Assembly (NCBI GenBank): GCA_002813285.1
Contig: PHTZ01000001.1
Coordinates: forward strand, 3,719,501-3,783,500
Origin: Flavobacteriaceae bacterium MAR_2009_75
Lineage (GTDB): Bacteria > Bacteroidota > Bacteroidia > Flavobacteriales > Flavobacteriaceae
Length of the DNA stretch: 64,000 bases
Direction of reading: 5' to 3'
Part shown: one piece after another, positions 1 through 9,676 of the stretch
Position numbering within the stretch: the stretch's first letter is position 1
Layout: every line of letters starts with the position of its first letter
Position numbers and translations under genes: made by a program
Notes under the pieces: model-generated
What the model was told of the DNA's origin: nothing
Seen by the model: only the letters and a program-made list of their open reading frames with translations
Databases searched by the model: none

Positions 1-1254
1 ACTATGCTCAGATGTTTTTAAACTTCCGTTTTTTCCAGCTGTATATAAAAAACCTTTCGCCGAATTGTTGATAGCCCAACCATATTCGATTTCATGTTGC
101 TCTAATAAATTGGTCAATGATTTGATTTTGTCGGTATCTCCGTTGAGTACATAGCTCTTATGCTTGTAATCTTTTTCCCTATGGAATCTTTCAAATTCAA
201 TATTTAATTTTTTCGAATTTTTTGCCGCTATTTCTATGGTAGACAGCCCTGTAGTGTGATGATGTTCAATTCTATCTTTAAGTGTGAGCGTGTCGCCAAT
301 ACCGGTAACGATCGCCAGACCGGCACGGCCACTGCCCCCTTGTTCATAGGTCATGCCTATGCTGCCATTATAGGTCGGGAAGGTGTCGCCGTAGCTAGGG
401 TAGAGCAGGTCAAAAACTTCTTTGGTAAAATAAAACCAGCCTTTGGCATCAAAATATTTAGCGTGATTTTTACCTACGGTAACTTGAAATTCTCGCTGAA
501 AATCGGTGATGACCTCATGAAAAGGTTCTGCTGCTGGAGCAAAAAAATAAGGGCTATCTACTGACTGCTCATGAAAGTCTACATGAATATGCGGTAGCCA
601 CTTGTTATATACCTTAATTCGTTGTTGACTTTCCTTTTGGGTAAGCCATGCCCAATCACGGTTTAAATCGAACATATAATGGTTGGCCCTACCGTTCAAC
701 CAAGGTTCGTGATGTTCTTTGCTGTTGGGGTCGAGCTGATGAGGTGTATTTTTAAATTGATTGTACCAATTTACATAGCGCTCTCTTCCATCGGGGTTTA
801 CACAGGGGTCAACGATTATGAGCGTATTTTCGAGATACTTGTTTTTCTTGGTCAACAGTTCATAAACGGTTAGCATTGATGCCTCTGTGCTTACACTTTC
901 ATTACCGTGTACGTTATAACTCATCCAAACAATCGCAATTTCAGGACTGCCCTTTGCTTCACGGTTGTCAAGGTGCGCCTGTCTGATGTTTTCTATGTTA
1001 GAGATGTTCTCCGCCGTAGAGATATAGGTCAAATAAAGAGGGCGGTCTTCGTACGTTTCTCCATACTGTTGAAGCTGTACGCGTTGACTGTCGGCTTTTG
1101 CGAGGTGTTGATAATAATCTATTACACGATGAAAAGGGGTAAATTTAGTGCCTAGTTCATAACCTAAAAAATGCGAAGGTGATTTTAAATCTTGACCCTG
1201 GGAGGTTAGGCTATAAATGCTGACGCAGAAAAATAGAAAAATTCTTAAATACAT
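1..1254 (-). CDS. Secreted M14-family zinc carboxypeptidase (C-terminus outside window)
   Basis: Read on the minus strand this is one open frame running off the left window edge. An N-terminal hydrophobic stretch (residues about 3–17) looks like a signal peptide, so the enzyme should act in the periplasm or outside the cell. M14 metallocarboxypeptidase marks are visible: HGNE (zinc-binding His and Glu), RDW, VDFHEQ (third zinc ligand) and TYEQGGSG (catalytic Glu region). The family removes C-terminal residues from peptides; the substrate is unknown. I chose the ATG at 1254 because the signal sequence begins there; an in-frame ATG at 1287 is possible. It is divergent from bshC. The last part is missing, so the C-terminal domain cannot be described. 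Confidence 0.9.
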   Translation of the reverse strand, partial: MYLRIFLFFCVSIYSLTSQGQDLKSPSHFLGYELGTKFTPFHRVIDYYQHLAKADSQRVQLQQYGETYEDRPLYLTYISTAENISNIENIRQAHLDNREAKGSPEIAIVWMSYNVHGNESVSTEASMLTVYELLTKKNKYLENTLIIVDPCVNPDGRERYVNWYNQFKNTPHQLDPNSKEHHEPWLNGRANHYMFDLNRDWAWLTQKESQQRIKVYNKWLPHIHVDFHEQSVDSPYFFAPAAEPFHEVITDFQREFQVTVGKNHAKYFDAKGWFYFTKEVFDLLYPSYGDTFPTYNGSIGMTYEQGGSGRAGLAIVTGIGDTLTLKDRIEHHHTTGLSTIEIAAKNSKKLNIEFERFHREKDYKHKSYVLNGDTDKIKSLTNLLEQHEIEYGWAINNSAKGFLYTAGKNGSLKTSEHS

Positions 1255-1397
1255 ATGTTTGAGTGCGTAGAGGGGGCTTATGTGCATTTCAAATTTAATT
1301 ATTCTAATCGAAGTTTGTGCCGTTTCATCCGTAATATGATTATTAATCGGATGAACGTATTAACGAATTTTTAGGACGCCCAAATTAGGAAGAGTTT

Positions 1398-1405
1398 TAT
1401 ATTTA
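1398..1405 (+). promoter_or_regulatory. Probable -7 box of bshC
   Basis: TATATTTA lies 8 bases before the bshC ATG and matches seven of eight positions of the Bacteroidota -7 element TAnnTTTG. No good TTG was found at the usual distance upstream. Confidence 0.4.
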
Positions 1406-1412
1406 CACCTCT

Positions 1413-3020
1413 ATGGATATGGACTGCCTACCTTTCGACCGAACAGGGTATTTTACCGATTTTATTTGCGATTATATTGCCCAAAAAGAAGAGGTTAAGC
1501 CTTTTTATAACAGATTTCCCACATTAGAAAATTTTGAGGACCAGTTAAAGGAAAAGGCAACTCATTTTCCTGACTCACATCGAGAAGTGCTCTATTCTGT
1601 TTTACAAGAACAGTACAAAGGTTTTGAGGTAAGTGAAGAGACGAACATCCATCTTAAAAAATTAAAGGAGCCTATCACTTTTACAGTGGTAACGGGGCAT
1701 CAGTTGAATCTTTTTACCGGGCCGCTTTATTTTTTATATAAAATTATATCTACCATCAACTTGACGGTCGAGCTGAAAAAAGCGTATCCAAAATATAACT
1801 ATGTTCCGGTTTATTGGATGGCTACGGAAGATCATGATTTTGAGGAAATTAATTACTTCAATTTTAAGGGGAAGAAAATTCAATGGAACCCTGAGGATAA
1901 TAAATCAGGCGCGGTTGGTCATTTTGATACCGATGGATTAAAGGACGTTTTCGAAATTTTCGCAGCACAGTTAGGCACCACTACTCACGCCCAAGAACTT
2001 AAAGATCTTTTTGAAAAAGCATATTTAGAACATCGTAGTTTGGCCGATGCAACCAGATTTTTGGCAAACGAACTATTTGGAAATCAAGGACTTGTTATAG
2101 TTGATGGAGATAGTCATGAGCTGAAAAAGCTTTTAGTGCCCTATGCTAAAAAAGACATTTTAGAGCATGTAGCACATAAAGAGGTTGAAGAGACTATTTC
2201 AAAAATAGAAGAAGGGAGCTCTAAGTACACTATTCAGGTGAACCCTCGTGAGGTCAACTACTTTTATCTAAAAGATGGTTTACGAGCGAGATTAATTGAG
2301 CAAGAGAATTCATTCTTTGTGGTTGACACCGAAATAAGCTTTTCTAGAGAAGAGTTAATCGAAGAGTTGGAAAAATACCCTGAGCGATTTTCACCGAACG
2401 TTATTGCCAGGCCTTTATATCAAGAAGTTATACTGCCAAACCTTTGTTATATCGGCGGTGGTGGCGAAATAGCCTATTGGCTAGAACTGAAATCAATGTT
2501 CGAGACAATGCAAGTACCTTTTCCTATATTACTGTTACGAAATTCAGCTTTGGTCATAACTGAAAAGCAAGGTAACAAGTTGAAAAAGATGAATCTTTCA
2601 GTTGCAGACCTGTTCATGAAACAAAGTAGTTTTATTAACAAGAAAATTCGAGAAATATCAAATATCGATATTGATTTTGGGCCTCAGAAAAAGCATTTAG
2701 AAGAGCAGTTCGAAGCACTTTATGATCTAGCTGAAAAAACTGATAAATCGTTCTTGGGCGCAGTCAAGGCTCAGGAAGTAAAGCAAAAAAAAGGACTCGA
2801 TAATCTAGAAAAACGTTTATTAAAGGCCCAGAAGCGAAAACTTGAAGATCAAGTATTGCGAATGACCGAAATACAGAATGAGTTATTCCCTAATCAATCT
2901 TTACAAGAGCGAAACCTTAATTTTTCTGAATTGTACTTAGAAATGGGCGATAAGTTAATACCGATGTTAGGGGGTGCTTTGAAGCCCTTAAGTCATGAAT
3001 TTACCATAATCAAAGTCTAA
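1413..3020 (+). CDS. bshC: Bacillithiol biosynthesis cysteine-adding enzyme BshC
   Basis: The 535-residue protein has the length and pattern of BshC, the enzyme thought to add cysteine to GlcN-malate in the last step of bacillithiol synthesis. Seen: the TGHQLNLFTGPLYFLYK block (about residues 95–111), the YWMATEDHDFEEIN block (about 135–150) with the HxGH-like nucleotidyl-transferase fold region, the GGGGEIAYW block near residue 350 and a Lys/Glu-rich coiled coil near 430–490. The first ATG is used; an ATG two codons later would do as well. It is a monocistronic gene, convergent with the FMN-binding protein downstream (7-base gap). bshA and bshB are not in the window. Confidence 0.93.
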   Translation: MDMDCLPFDRTGYFTDFICDYIAQKEEVKPFYNRFPTLENFEDQLKEKATHFPDSHREVLYSVLQEQYKGFEVSEETNIHLKKLKEPITFTVVTGHQLNLFTGPLYFLYKIISTINLTVELKKAYPKYNYVPVYWMATEDHDFEEINYFNFKGKKIQWNPEDNKSGAVGHFDTDGLKDVFEIFAAQLGTTTHAQELKDLFEKAYLEHRSLADATRFLANELFGNQGLVIVDGDSHELKKLLVPYAKKDILEHVAHKEVEETISKIEEGSSKYTIQVNPREVNYFYLKDGLRARLIEQENSFFVVDTEISFSREELIEELEKYPERFSPNVIARPLYQEVILPNLCYIGGGGEIAYWLELKSMFETMQVPFPILLLRNSALVITEKQGNKLKKMNLSVADLFMKQSSFINKKIREISNIDIDFGPQKKHLEEQFEALYDLAEKTDKSFLGAVKAQEVKQKKGLDNLEKRLLKAQKRKLEDQVLRMTEIQNELFPNQSLQERNLNFSELYLEMGDKLIPMLGGALKPLSHEFTIIKV

Positions 3021-3027
3021 TTTTGTC

Positions 3028-3573
3028 TTAAGGCACCATGAACTTACCTTTCCAAGAACCGTTTTCTTTTAAAAAACTGACACGTATGTGGTTCGGACGC
3101 TTTAGCTTGAGATATTCTATTTTGTGAGGTTCTATTTCAACGGGGCAAAAATAATTTTTATCAGCGAGGTATGCCACTTTATCAGGGTTATCAATGAAAG
3201 TACCCGGAGCTAGGTCAGTGGTATAATCTTTTTTATTGTTTTCCGGTACTTCTGCCCATAAGTCTTCTATTCGCTGCGGATTATTTAAAATACTTGCTCT
3301 GCCTTCAATTTTTATTTGAAGAAGTTTTTCAGGATTATAAAACAATAAGCTAACCTTGTTGTTTTTTTCGATTTCAAATATCTTCTTTGAGCGCTTATCT
3401 GTGTAGAATATAGGGTTTAATTCGGTTGATATATGACGTAGAACCACCGTTCGCATTTGAGGAGAATTTTCAGAGTCGACAGAAGTAAAAGTGCAAAATC
3501 GAAAGGGATGCCCTTTTTGAGTTACTCCAAGTATCAATTCTTCTTTGAGTTCTCCCCAGATCTTGTCTATCAT
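3028..3573 (-). CDS. Pyridoxamine 5'-phosphate oxidase family FMN-binding protein
   Basis: The 181-residue protein has a split-barrel flavin-binding fold: an N-terminal segment with PQMRTVVLR, then DKRSKKIFEIEKN and SLLFYNPEKLLQIKIEGRA, which follow the PNPOx-like FMN-binding pattern, and a C-terminal segment ending RVSFLKENGSWKG. It is shorter than true PdxH (about 215 residues) and lacks an obvious PdxH C-terminal dimerisation block, so I do not call it pdxH; it resembles the Alr4036-type group. A cytosolic flavin-dependent redox role is inferred only. Transcribed alone, convergent with bshC. Confidence 0.8.
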   Translation of the reverse strand: MIDKIWGELKEELILGVTQKGHPFRFCTFTSVDSENSPQMRTVVLRHISTELNPIFYTDKRSKKIFEIEKNNKVSLLFYNPEKLLQIKIEGRASILNNPQRIEDLWAEVPENNKKDYTTDLAPGTFIDNPDKVAYLADKNYFCPVEIEPHKIEYLKLKRPNHIRVSFLKENGSWKGKFMVP

Positions 3574-4226
3574 ATTTAACGCTTTTAAGGTAAAATTAAA
3601 AAAACCTGTTGAAGAGAGTAGGGTATTTTGTAACCACGGTGTTATAAATACAAATTGCTATGAAGAAGAGTCAATCTTTGAATTAGTTTATGTGTTTAGG
3701 TTGGTTTTTTGATTTTGATGTAAAGCCTGGGTTTGGTAGCCTAGGCTTTTTTTTGTTTTTAACAACTAATTGAGTCTAGAATATAATTGCACTTTCCTTT
3801 AAAAAATCTTCATTTTTATTATCCCTCCAATTAAATTTCATGCAGTTTAGCATTGGCTTTGTCTTTGATTTTGTCTACTATTCCTGCGACTGATTCTTCC
3901 TTATAACATATAAATATTGCCTATTTATTGATTTGTAGGAATTATATTAATTAACTTAAATCCAGATATTTAAATTTATTTATATAAAGTTTCACTTACA
4001 ATTTATATTAAATGTGATTTGCATTTTTTTTCTGAGGTTTTATTGCTTTTTCTATTCTCATTTCACAATTAATCTAAATCTTAAAAATCACGAAGTCACT
4101 TTGTTAATTTCGAAGTCTGCTGTATGATTTTTGCAATACTTTTTTTAGATATCGGTTTTTGATGATAATTGTTGAAAACACATAATAAATATGTCGAAGT
4201 AGGCTTTTTGAAATTTTGGAAATAAC
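3574..4226. other. AT-rich intergenic region, about 650 bases
   Basis: Separates the FMN-binding protein gene from guaA. No convincing protein is visible in either strand. It contains one terminator-like hairpin on the + strand at 3722–3754 that has no gene in front of it, and the guaA promoter at its right end. The stretch between the hairpin and guaA is very AT-rich and otherwise featureless. Confidence 0.6.
3722..3754 (+). terminator. Orphan Rho-independent terminator-like hairpin
   Basis: AAAGCCT (3722–3728) pairs with AGGCTTT (3743–3749), with a 14-base loop, and runs into a string of eight T. It points along the + strand, yet the gene to its left is on the minus strand and bshC ends 700 bases earlier, so it may end a small non-coding transcript starting after 3574. 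Confidence 0.5.
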
Positions 4227-4234
4227 TATTTTTG
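4208..4234 (+). promoter_or_regulatory. guaA promoter (-33 TTG, -7 TATTTTTG)
   Basis: TATTTTTG (4227–4234) is a full match to TAnnTTTG and ends only 3 bases before the guaA ATG. TTG at 4208–4210 lies 16 bases upstream, a little close for the usual spacing. The start of transcription would fall at or next to the start codon. Confidence 0.6.
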
Positions 4235-4237
4235 CCC

Positions 4238-5770
4238 ATGCAAAACAACGTCCTAATTTTAGACTTCGGGTCTCAGTACACACAACTCATCGCTAGAAGG
4301 GTTAGAGAGCTGAATATTTTCTGTGAAATCAAACCATATAACAAGCTGCCTGAAGACCTATCAAAGTACAAGGCTGTAATACTTTCGGGGTCTCCGTTTT
4401 CAGTGAGGGCCGAAGATGCTCCTCATCCTGATTTGTCACAAATTAAGGGTAAAGTACCTTTATTGGCTGTTTGTTATGGTGCGCAGTATTTGGCGCATTT
4501 CGGTGGTGGTAATGTAGCACCTTCCAATACTAGGGAGTACGGCCGGGCAAATCTTTCTTTTATTAAGCCTGATGAAGTTTTTTTCAAGTCCATTTCTGAG
4601 GGTAGTCAAGTTTGGATGAGCCATAGCGACACTATTCAAAAACTGCCTGATGGGGCTGTCGTTTTGGCAAGTACGCACGACGTCGAAAATGCAGCGTATA
4701 AAATTGAAAATGAGAAGACTTATGCGATTCAATTTCATCCAGAGGTTTATCACTCTAAAGATGGTAAACAGTTGCTTGAAAACTTCTTGGTGAACATTGC
4801 GGGAATAGAACAAACTTGGACGCCCGATGCATTTGTAGATATCACTGTAGCAGAATTAAAAAAGAAAATAGGTGATGATAAAGTAATCTTAGGGCTCTCG
4901 GGCGGGGTCGACTCAACAGTGGCTGCCGTTCTTTTGCACAAGGCTATCGATAAGAACTTACACTGTATTTTCGTCAATAACGGTCTGCTTCGAAAAAATG
5001 AATTCGAAGAGGTTCTTGACCAATATAAAGATATGGGTCTAAATGTCAAAGGTGTCGATGCTTCGGCACGCTTTTTGGATGCTCTGAAAGGAGAAAGCGA
5101 CCCCGAGAAAAAACGCAAAATTATCGGTAGGGTATTTATTGAGGTATTCGACGATGAGGCACATTTGGTCGAAGACGCCAAATGGCTTGCACAGGGTACC
5201 ATATACCCTGATGTGATAGAATCGGTTTCGGCTACAGGCGGACCGTCAGCGACCATAAAAAGCCACCATAATGTAGGAGGGTTACCTGATTTTATGAAGT
5301 TGAAAGTGGTTGAGCCTCTCAAAATGTTGTTCAAAGATGAGGTAAGAAGAGTAGGTAGAAGTATGGCAATTGGTGATGAGCGTTTAGGGCGTCACCCTTT
5401 TCCCGGTCCAGGGTTGGCCATTCGAATTTTGGGCGACATTACCCCTGAAAAGGTGGCCATTTTACAAGAAGTAGATTATATTTTTATAAAGGGATTGCGA
5501 GATTGGGGACTTTATGATAAGGTTTGGCAGGCCGGAGCGATGCTTTTACCCGTAAATAGTGTGGGGGTCATGGGAGATGAACGAACTTATGAAAAATGTG
5601 TAGCTTTACGTGCGGTAGAAAGTACCGATGGTATGACTGCTGATTGGGTTAATCTACCTTATGAATTTCTCCAAAAAACATCGAACGATATTATCAATAA
5701 AGTACCGGGTGTGAACAGAGTAGTGTATGACATTAGCTCAAAACCACCTGCAACTATAGAATGGGAATAA
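4238..5770 (+). CDS. guaA: GMP synthase (glutamine-hydrolysing)
   Basis: The enzyme converts XMP, ATP and glutamine to GMP. A class I amidotransferase domain comes first, with Cys79 in [10 protein letters not shown] and His167/Glu169 in FHPEV; the ATP-pyrophosphatase domain follows with the P-loop SGGVDST at about 221–227, and a C-terminal dimerisation domain ends the 510-residue protein, the usual length. I chose the ATG at 4238; an in-frame TTG six bases earlier is unlikely because the -7 promoter box overlaps it. The LysM lipoprotein gene begins one base after the stop, so the two are probably co-transcribed, with osmC next. Confidence 0.98.
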   Translation: MQNNVLILDFGSQYTQLIARRVRELNIFCEIKPYNKLPEDLSKYKAVILSGSPFSVRAEDAPHPDLSQIKGKVPLLAVCYGAQYLAHFGGGNVAPSNTREYGRANLSFIKPDEVFFKSISEGSQVWMSHSDTIQKLPDGAVVLASTHDVENAAYKIENEKTYAIQFHPEVYHSKDGKQLLENFLVNIAGIEQTWTPDAFVDITVAELKKKIGDDKVILGLSGGVDSTVAAVLLHKAIDKNLHCIFVNNGLLRKNEFEEVLDQYKDMGLNVKGVDASARFLDALKGESDPEKKRKIIGRVFIEVFDDEAHLVEDAKWLAQGTIYPDVIESVSATGGPSATIKSHHNVGGLPDFMKLKVVEPLKMLFKDEVRRVGRSMAIGDERLGRHPFPGPGLAIRILGDITPEKVAILQEVDYIFIKGLRDWGLYDKVWQAGAMLLPVNSVGVMGDERTYEKCVALRAVESTDGMTADWVNLPYEFLQKTSNDIINKVPGVNRVVYDISSKPPATIEWE

Positions 5771-5771
5771 A

Positions 5772-7946
5772 ATGAACCAATTTTTTAAAAATATTGCTAT
5801 ACTTCTTTTACTGGTTTCGGTAAGTGGTTGTAAAGCACAGAAATTTACTACACACTCTGTACAAAAGGGAGAGACTTTGGAAAGTATCGCCAAAGACTAC
5901 AATGTTACCCCGTTTTCCATCTTGCAATTGAATAAAGAAATTAAACAAGGTGACGCTCTACGGGCGAATACTATTTTGGTTTTACCGAAATCTACAGCTA
6001 GTGCAGTTTCAAGTACAAGGCCGAGTACGGGCGGTAATTCAAAAGTTCCTGCGGCAACCCAAGAAGAACCGATTGGTTTTACTTCGCACAAAGTACGAAA
6101 AAGGGAAACTTTATATGGAATAGCGAAGCGTTTCAATATTACTGAAGAAGATATTAAAAAGTACAATACTGAATTGTATTCAAGTCAGCTTAAAAAGAAA
6201 ATGACCTTGAAAATTCCTCAATACAGAAAAACGGAAATTGCCGAGGCCAATGAGGGTGATTTTGAAACCTATACGGTAGCCCCCAAAGAAACCCGTTGGA
6301 GTATTGCGCACAAATACGGTATTACTGTAGACAGCTTATTGGTTCTGAACCCAGAGCTTTCAAAGGCAAACAATTACCTCGCTTCCGGTCAAGAATTAAA
6401 AATGCCCAAATTACCGGGCAGTACGGTCGACAACCAAAAGACCCAACTGTACCTTTCATATACAGTGCCCCCAAAAATGAACTTCTTTCAACTGAAACAG
6501 AAGTATGGTGTTGAACCTGATGAAATTGTTCGTTTGAACCCTGAGATTTCAGAGCGCGGTGGTCTTAAAGAAGGTATGGTCATTCGTATTCCGCAACAAA
6601 AATTTGATGCGGGCGATGTGAATACCGATAATTACAATTTTTATGAGGTAAAGCCCAAGCAGACCGAGTTTTCTCTAACGAGAAAGTTTGGCGTTTCCTA
6701 TGAGGAATTATTAAAGTTAAATCCGGATTTAAGGGAAGGATTAAAAGCGGGCATGGTGCTAAAATTACCCAAGAGTCAAGAGGGAGATTTTGAGGTGCGA
6801 AATTCGCTGGTACTCGATAAAATTAACCTGGTAGACAGCGTTAACCGTCAAAATAGGCCAAAGCTTTTGTTTTTATTGCCTTTTCGTTTAGACAGGTTAG
6901 ATTTAGAAGATAAATCGGAAGTAGCAAGTGTTATCGATAAAAGAAACAGCCTTAAATATAGTCTGGGTCTTTATTCAGGTGCGTTAATAGCTATAGACTC
7001 TATTGCCGACCTTGGCGTGTCTGTAGATGTGAAAACTTTCGATAATGAGCTTAAATTGGCTAAGACCAAAGAGATATTGCAAAAAGAGAATCTAGCCAAC
7101 GTGAGTGCAATTGTTGGGCCTTTAGACCTGGCATCTTTAAAAGAGACAGCGGTTCGTGCGAACGGCAAACAAGTGCCGGTAATAGCTCCGATACCTGCTG
7201 AAAGTGACCTTAGCTTGTCCAATGTATTTTATTCCTATACTCCTCCGAAAGTTTTAAGGGAGCACATGATGGATTATTTAGCTGAGAAATTTGAAAATCA
7301 GAATATAGTTATAATCGCAGATTCGGTCCACTCCGCTGTACGTGATTCTATCTTGTATCGTTTTCCTGATGCAAAAGTTGCCGAGGTAGCTGAAGAAGAG
7401 AAAAATATCGGGGTGAATATTGAAAAGTTAAGACAACTACTCTCCGATGAGGAAGAGAATTGGGTGTTTTTAGAAACCAAAAACTTTAAGTTGGTGTCTA
7501 GTGTGACTTCGATTTTAAACTCTTTTCAAAACTCGTTGATGGATATTGATAAGCCTCAGCGAGATAAAATCAAGTTGCAAATGTTCACGACGAACCAAAA
7601 TAGTGCGTTCGAGAACGACGTTATTTCCAACACACATTTGAGCAATATCAAATTTACCTACCCTTCAGTGTATAAAATGCCGGATAGTAATTCGTTTTCA
7701 AAAAGATATGAAAAGCGCTTTGGAAGCTTGCCCGATCGTTATGCAGTTCGTGGATTTGATCTGACTTTTGATCTATTGCTCAAATTGGCTTACAAGAACA
7801 ACCTGATGGAAGCTTCAAAATTTGTAGGTGAAACGGCATACTCCGGTAATAAGTTTGATTACGAAAGAAATGGGGCATCAGGCTACTTTAATCGTTCATC
7901 GTATATCATGACGATTGAAGATTTACGAATTAAAGAAGCGCAATAA
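5772..7946 (+). CDS. Lipoprotein with five LysM repeats and a periplasmic-binding-protein-like domain
   Basis: The 724-residue protein starts with a lipoprotein signal (lipobox VSGC, Cys about residue 20). Five LysM-like repeats follow, near residues 27–72, 104–150, 164–212, 227–275 and 285–333; each carries a core of the type ETLxxIAKxYNV ... LNPE ... L.IP. The second half (about 360–720) resembles a type 1 periplasmic binding fold (LLPFRLDRLDL ... LGLYSGALIAIDS ... IVGPLDLASLKE). LysM modules bind peptidoglycan, so a cell-envelope role is likely; the ligand of the C-terminal domain is unknown and the ABC-transporter label such proteins often receive is not supported by neighbours. It follows guaA by one base. 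Confidence 0.85.
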   Translation: MNQFFKNIAILLLLVSVSGCKAQKFTTHSVQKGETLESIAKDYNVTPFSILQLNKEIKQGDALRANTILVLPKSTASAVSSTRPSTGGNSKVPAATQEEPIGFTSHKVRKRETLYGIAKRFNITEEDIKKYNTELYSSQLKKKMTLKIPQYRKTEIAEANEGDFETYTVAPKETRWSIAHKYGITVDSLLVLNPELSKANNYLASGQELKMPKLPGSTVDNQKTQLYLSYTVPPKMNFFQLKQKYGVEPDEIVRLNPEISERGGLKEGMVIRIPQQKFDAGDVNTDNYNFYEVKPKQTEFSLTRKFGVSYEELLKLNPDLREGLKAGMVLKLPKSQEGDFEVRNSLVLDKINLVDSVNRQNRPKLLFLLPFRLDRLDLEDKSEVASVIDKRNSLKYSLGLYSGALIAIDSIADLGVSVDVKTFDNELKLAKTKEILQKENLANVSAIVGPLDLASLKETAVRANGKQVPVIAPIPAESDLSLSNVFYSYTPPKVLREHMMDYLAEKFENQNIVIIADSVHSAVRDSILYRFPDAKVAEVAEEEKNIGVNIEKLRQLLSDEEENWVFLETKNFKLVSSVTSILNSFQNSLMDIDKPQRDKIKLQMFTTNQNSAFENDVISNTHLSNIKFTYPSVYKMPDSNSFSKRYEKRFGSLPDRYAVRGFDLTFDLLLKLAYKNNLMEASKFVGETAYSGNKFDYERNGASGYFNRSSYIMTIEDLRIKEAQ

Positions 7947-7972
7947 ACAGCTCGTTATTCTAAATTATTTAT

Positions 7973-8377
7973 ATGACTTCAAAAATCACCTATACCGGAG
8001 AATTAAGAACGACCTGTGAGCATGTTCGGTCGGGGAGCACCTTCATAACCGATGCGCCCGTTGACAATAATGGTTTGGGTCAGGCATTTTCCCCTACAGA
8101 TACGGTTGCCACGGGTTTAGGTAGTTGTATGTTGACCATGATGGGTATCAAGTCGAAGGGTTTAGGTCTCGATTTAAAAGATTCGGTGGTTGAAATTACC
8201 AAGCATATGGCTGCAGATCCGAGAAGAATTTCTAAAATAGAGGCCAAGCTTGTTTTGCCTTCGGGAGTTTCAGAAAAAAATAGAAAAATTTTAGAACACA
8301 CGGCAAACACTTGTCCGGTATTGTATAGCCTTCACCCAGACATCGAAAAGGTAATTACGTTCGACTGGAAACTTTAG
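7973..8377 (+). CDS. OsmC family peroxide-defence-like protein
   Basis: The 134-residue protein shows the OsmC/Ohr pattern: GLGSCMLTMMGI around residue 50 carries the first conserved Cys and NTCPVLYSLHPDI near residue 110 carries the second. In the family this Cys pair reduces hydroperoxides in the cytoplasm. It starts 27 bases after the LysM lipoprotein and is probably the third gene of the guaA operon. Whether it is OsmC, Ohr or a YhfA-type member cannot be decided here. Confidence 0.9.
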   Translation: MTSKITYTGELRTTCEHVRSGSTFITDAPVDNNGLGQAFSPTDTVATGLGSCMLTMMGIKSKGLGLDLKDSVVEITKHMAADPRRISKIEAKLVLPSGVSEKNRKILEHTANTCPVLYSLHPDIEKVITFDWKL

Positions 8378-8460
8378 GTCGGTTTGGTTCAATTTTTGAA
8401 GTGGTTCTGCAAATGAATCATCAATAGGTTTTTGATGGGGTTCTCTAATTCATAAATTGA

Positions 8461-9003
8461 ATGCTTTTCAGATTTTTTATAGGGATGTTTTTTTTCTTGA
8501 TGACGCTGTCGATTGGCGCGCAAGAAGAAACCATACCCTGGAGTGCAGACAGAAAATTGCAATGGTCAGACTTTAAAGGAGATTACCTAAAGACCGAATG
8601 GGCCGCAGCTACAACGGCAAGCAGCATAAGCTACAAATTTTCTACTTTTGAAAGGGGCGGACAATTATACGTCGACTTTGAAATAGGATGCGAATTTTAC
8701 CCTCAAAAATCGTGGTACCGACCAGATTTGGTAGATTCAGTGATTTTGAGTCATGAGCAATTACACTTTGATATCGCCGAATTGCATGCTAGAAAGATGA
8801 AGAAACGTCTTGCGGAAACGCAATTCACGACTGATATTAAAGAGGAAGTCAAGAAAATATATAAAGAGGTCTTGAAAGAACTTTATATATTTCAGAATAA
8901 ATATGATAGGGAGACTAACTTTTCAAGAGATCGACAGAAACAATTGTTTTGGAATAAAATGATTGCCGAGGCATTGTTCGAAACGAAAGAACCTTCCCCA
9001 TAA
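8461..9003 (+). CDS. Secreted DUF922-like protein with HExxH motif
   Basis: The 180-residue protein has a signal peptide (about residues 1–20, ending near GAQEE). The mature part begins IPWSADRKLQWSDFKGDY, a pattern typical of DUF922-type secreted proteins, and contains LSHEQLHFDIAELHARKM near residue 100. HEQLH is an HExxH zinc-protease motif. A peptidase role is inferred from this motif alone; DUF922 proteins are predicted but, as far as I know, not proven Zn proteases. It stands alone, convergent with the barrel gene downstream. Confidence 0.65.
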   Translation: MLFRFFIGMFFFLMTLSIGAQEETIPWSADRKLQWSDFKGDYLKTEWAAATTASSISYKFSTFERGGQLYVDFEIGCEFYPQKSWYRPDLVDSVILSHEQLHFDIAELHARKMKKRLAETQFTTDIKEEVKKIYKEVLKELYIFQNKYDRETNFSRDRQKQLFWNKMIAEALFETKEPSP

Positions 9004-9045
9004 ATAAAATAATAAGAAAGGTTCTTTTGATTTCGGTTTACTCTC

Positions 9046-9576
9046 TTAAAATCTAAAGGAAGCACCTATAGTCAAGTAAGCGGCACCATAACCGGCTTCG
9101 GCAAAACCTGCAAAACTTTCTGAAAAGTACCACCGACCTCCGACAAAAGCGCCTGCTCCTGGTCGGCTTCTATAATCGCTGTAATCATCACCGCCGTAGA
9201 TTCTAAACGATACCATTGCACCCCCGTACACGTCAAGATTGTCGATGTCAAACCCAGTATAATGGTATGCACCTCTAACACCAACGGTGGTGTACGACCA
9301 ACTATAGTTATCGTTAAAGAAGGTGTCGTCGTAACTGAACCTTTTATATCCGATATAACCTCCTAGGCTAACCACACCGGGCCCAGGTACATCCCAAATA
9401 CCACGTTCGTAACTAACGCTAAAAACAGGACTTTGATTCGATAGACTTCCTCCGTAATAGTAACCACCAAAACCAATACCGGCATTAATGACGTTAGTGC
9501 CTTGGCTAAATTCTTGGGCTTGGGTAAACGAAAGGGTTAAAAAAGCAATTGCTAGATAGATAATTGATTTTTTCAT
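9046..9576 (-). CDS. Small outer-membrane beta-barrel protein
   Basis: The 176-residue protein has a clean signal peptide (MKKSIIYLAIAFLTLSFTQA) and then alternating aromatic/Gly strands such as NAGIGFGGYYYGG, YIGYKRFSY and a terminal strand ending in SFRF; a C-terminal Phe is typical of outer-membrane barrels inserted by BamA. About eight strands fit the length. Function and ligand are unknown. A TATATTTG -7 box lies upstream on the minus strand. Confidence 0.75.
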   Translation of the reverse strand: MKKSIIYLAIAFLTLSFTQAQEFSQGTNVINAGIGFGGYYYGGSLSNQSPVFSVSYERGIWDVPGPGVVSLGGYIGYKRFSYDDTFFNDNYSWSYTTVGVRGAYHYTGFDIDNLDVYGGAMVSFRIYGGDDYSDYRSRPGAGAFVGGRWYFSESFAGFAEAGYGAAYLTIGASFRF

Positions 9577-9618
9577 ATTGATTGTTCTAATTTAGAATAT
9601 GTTGATGAATTGTTTTAG

Positions 9619-9626
9619 CAAATATA
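9619..9626 (-). promoter_or_regulatory. -7 box of the small barrel gene
   Basis: On the minus strand this reads TATATTTG, a full match to TAnnTTTG, 43 bases upstream of the ATG at 9576. No clear -33 TTG was seen at the expected distance. Confidence 0.5.
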
Positions 9627-9676
9627 TATGCAAAATGTGTGTTAGATTATATCATCGATCGTATTTGTTCTCGACC

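Noticed and set aside
256-1155. Open frames on the + strand inside the first 1.2 kb
   Set aside because: They lie opposite the M14 carboxypeptidase frame, which has all active-site motifs; the + frames have no family features.
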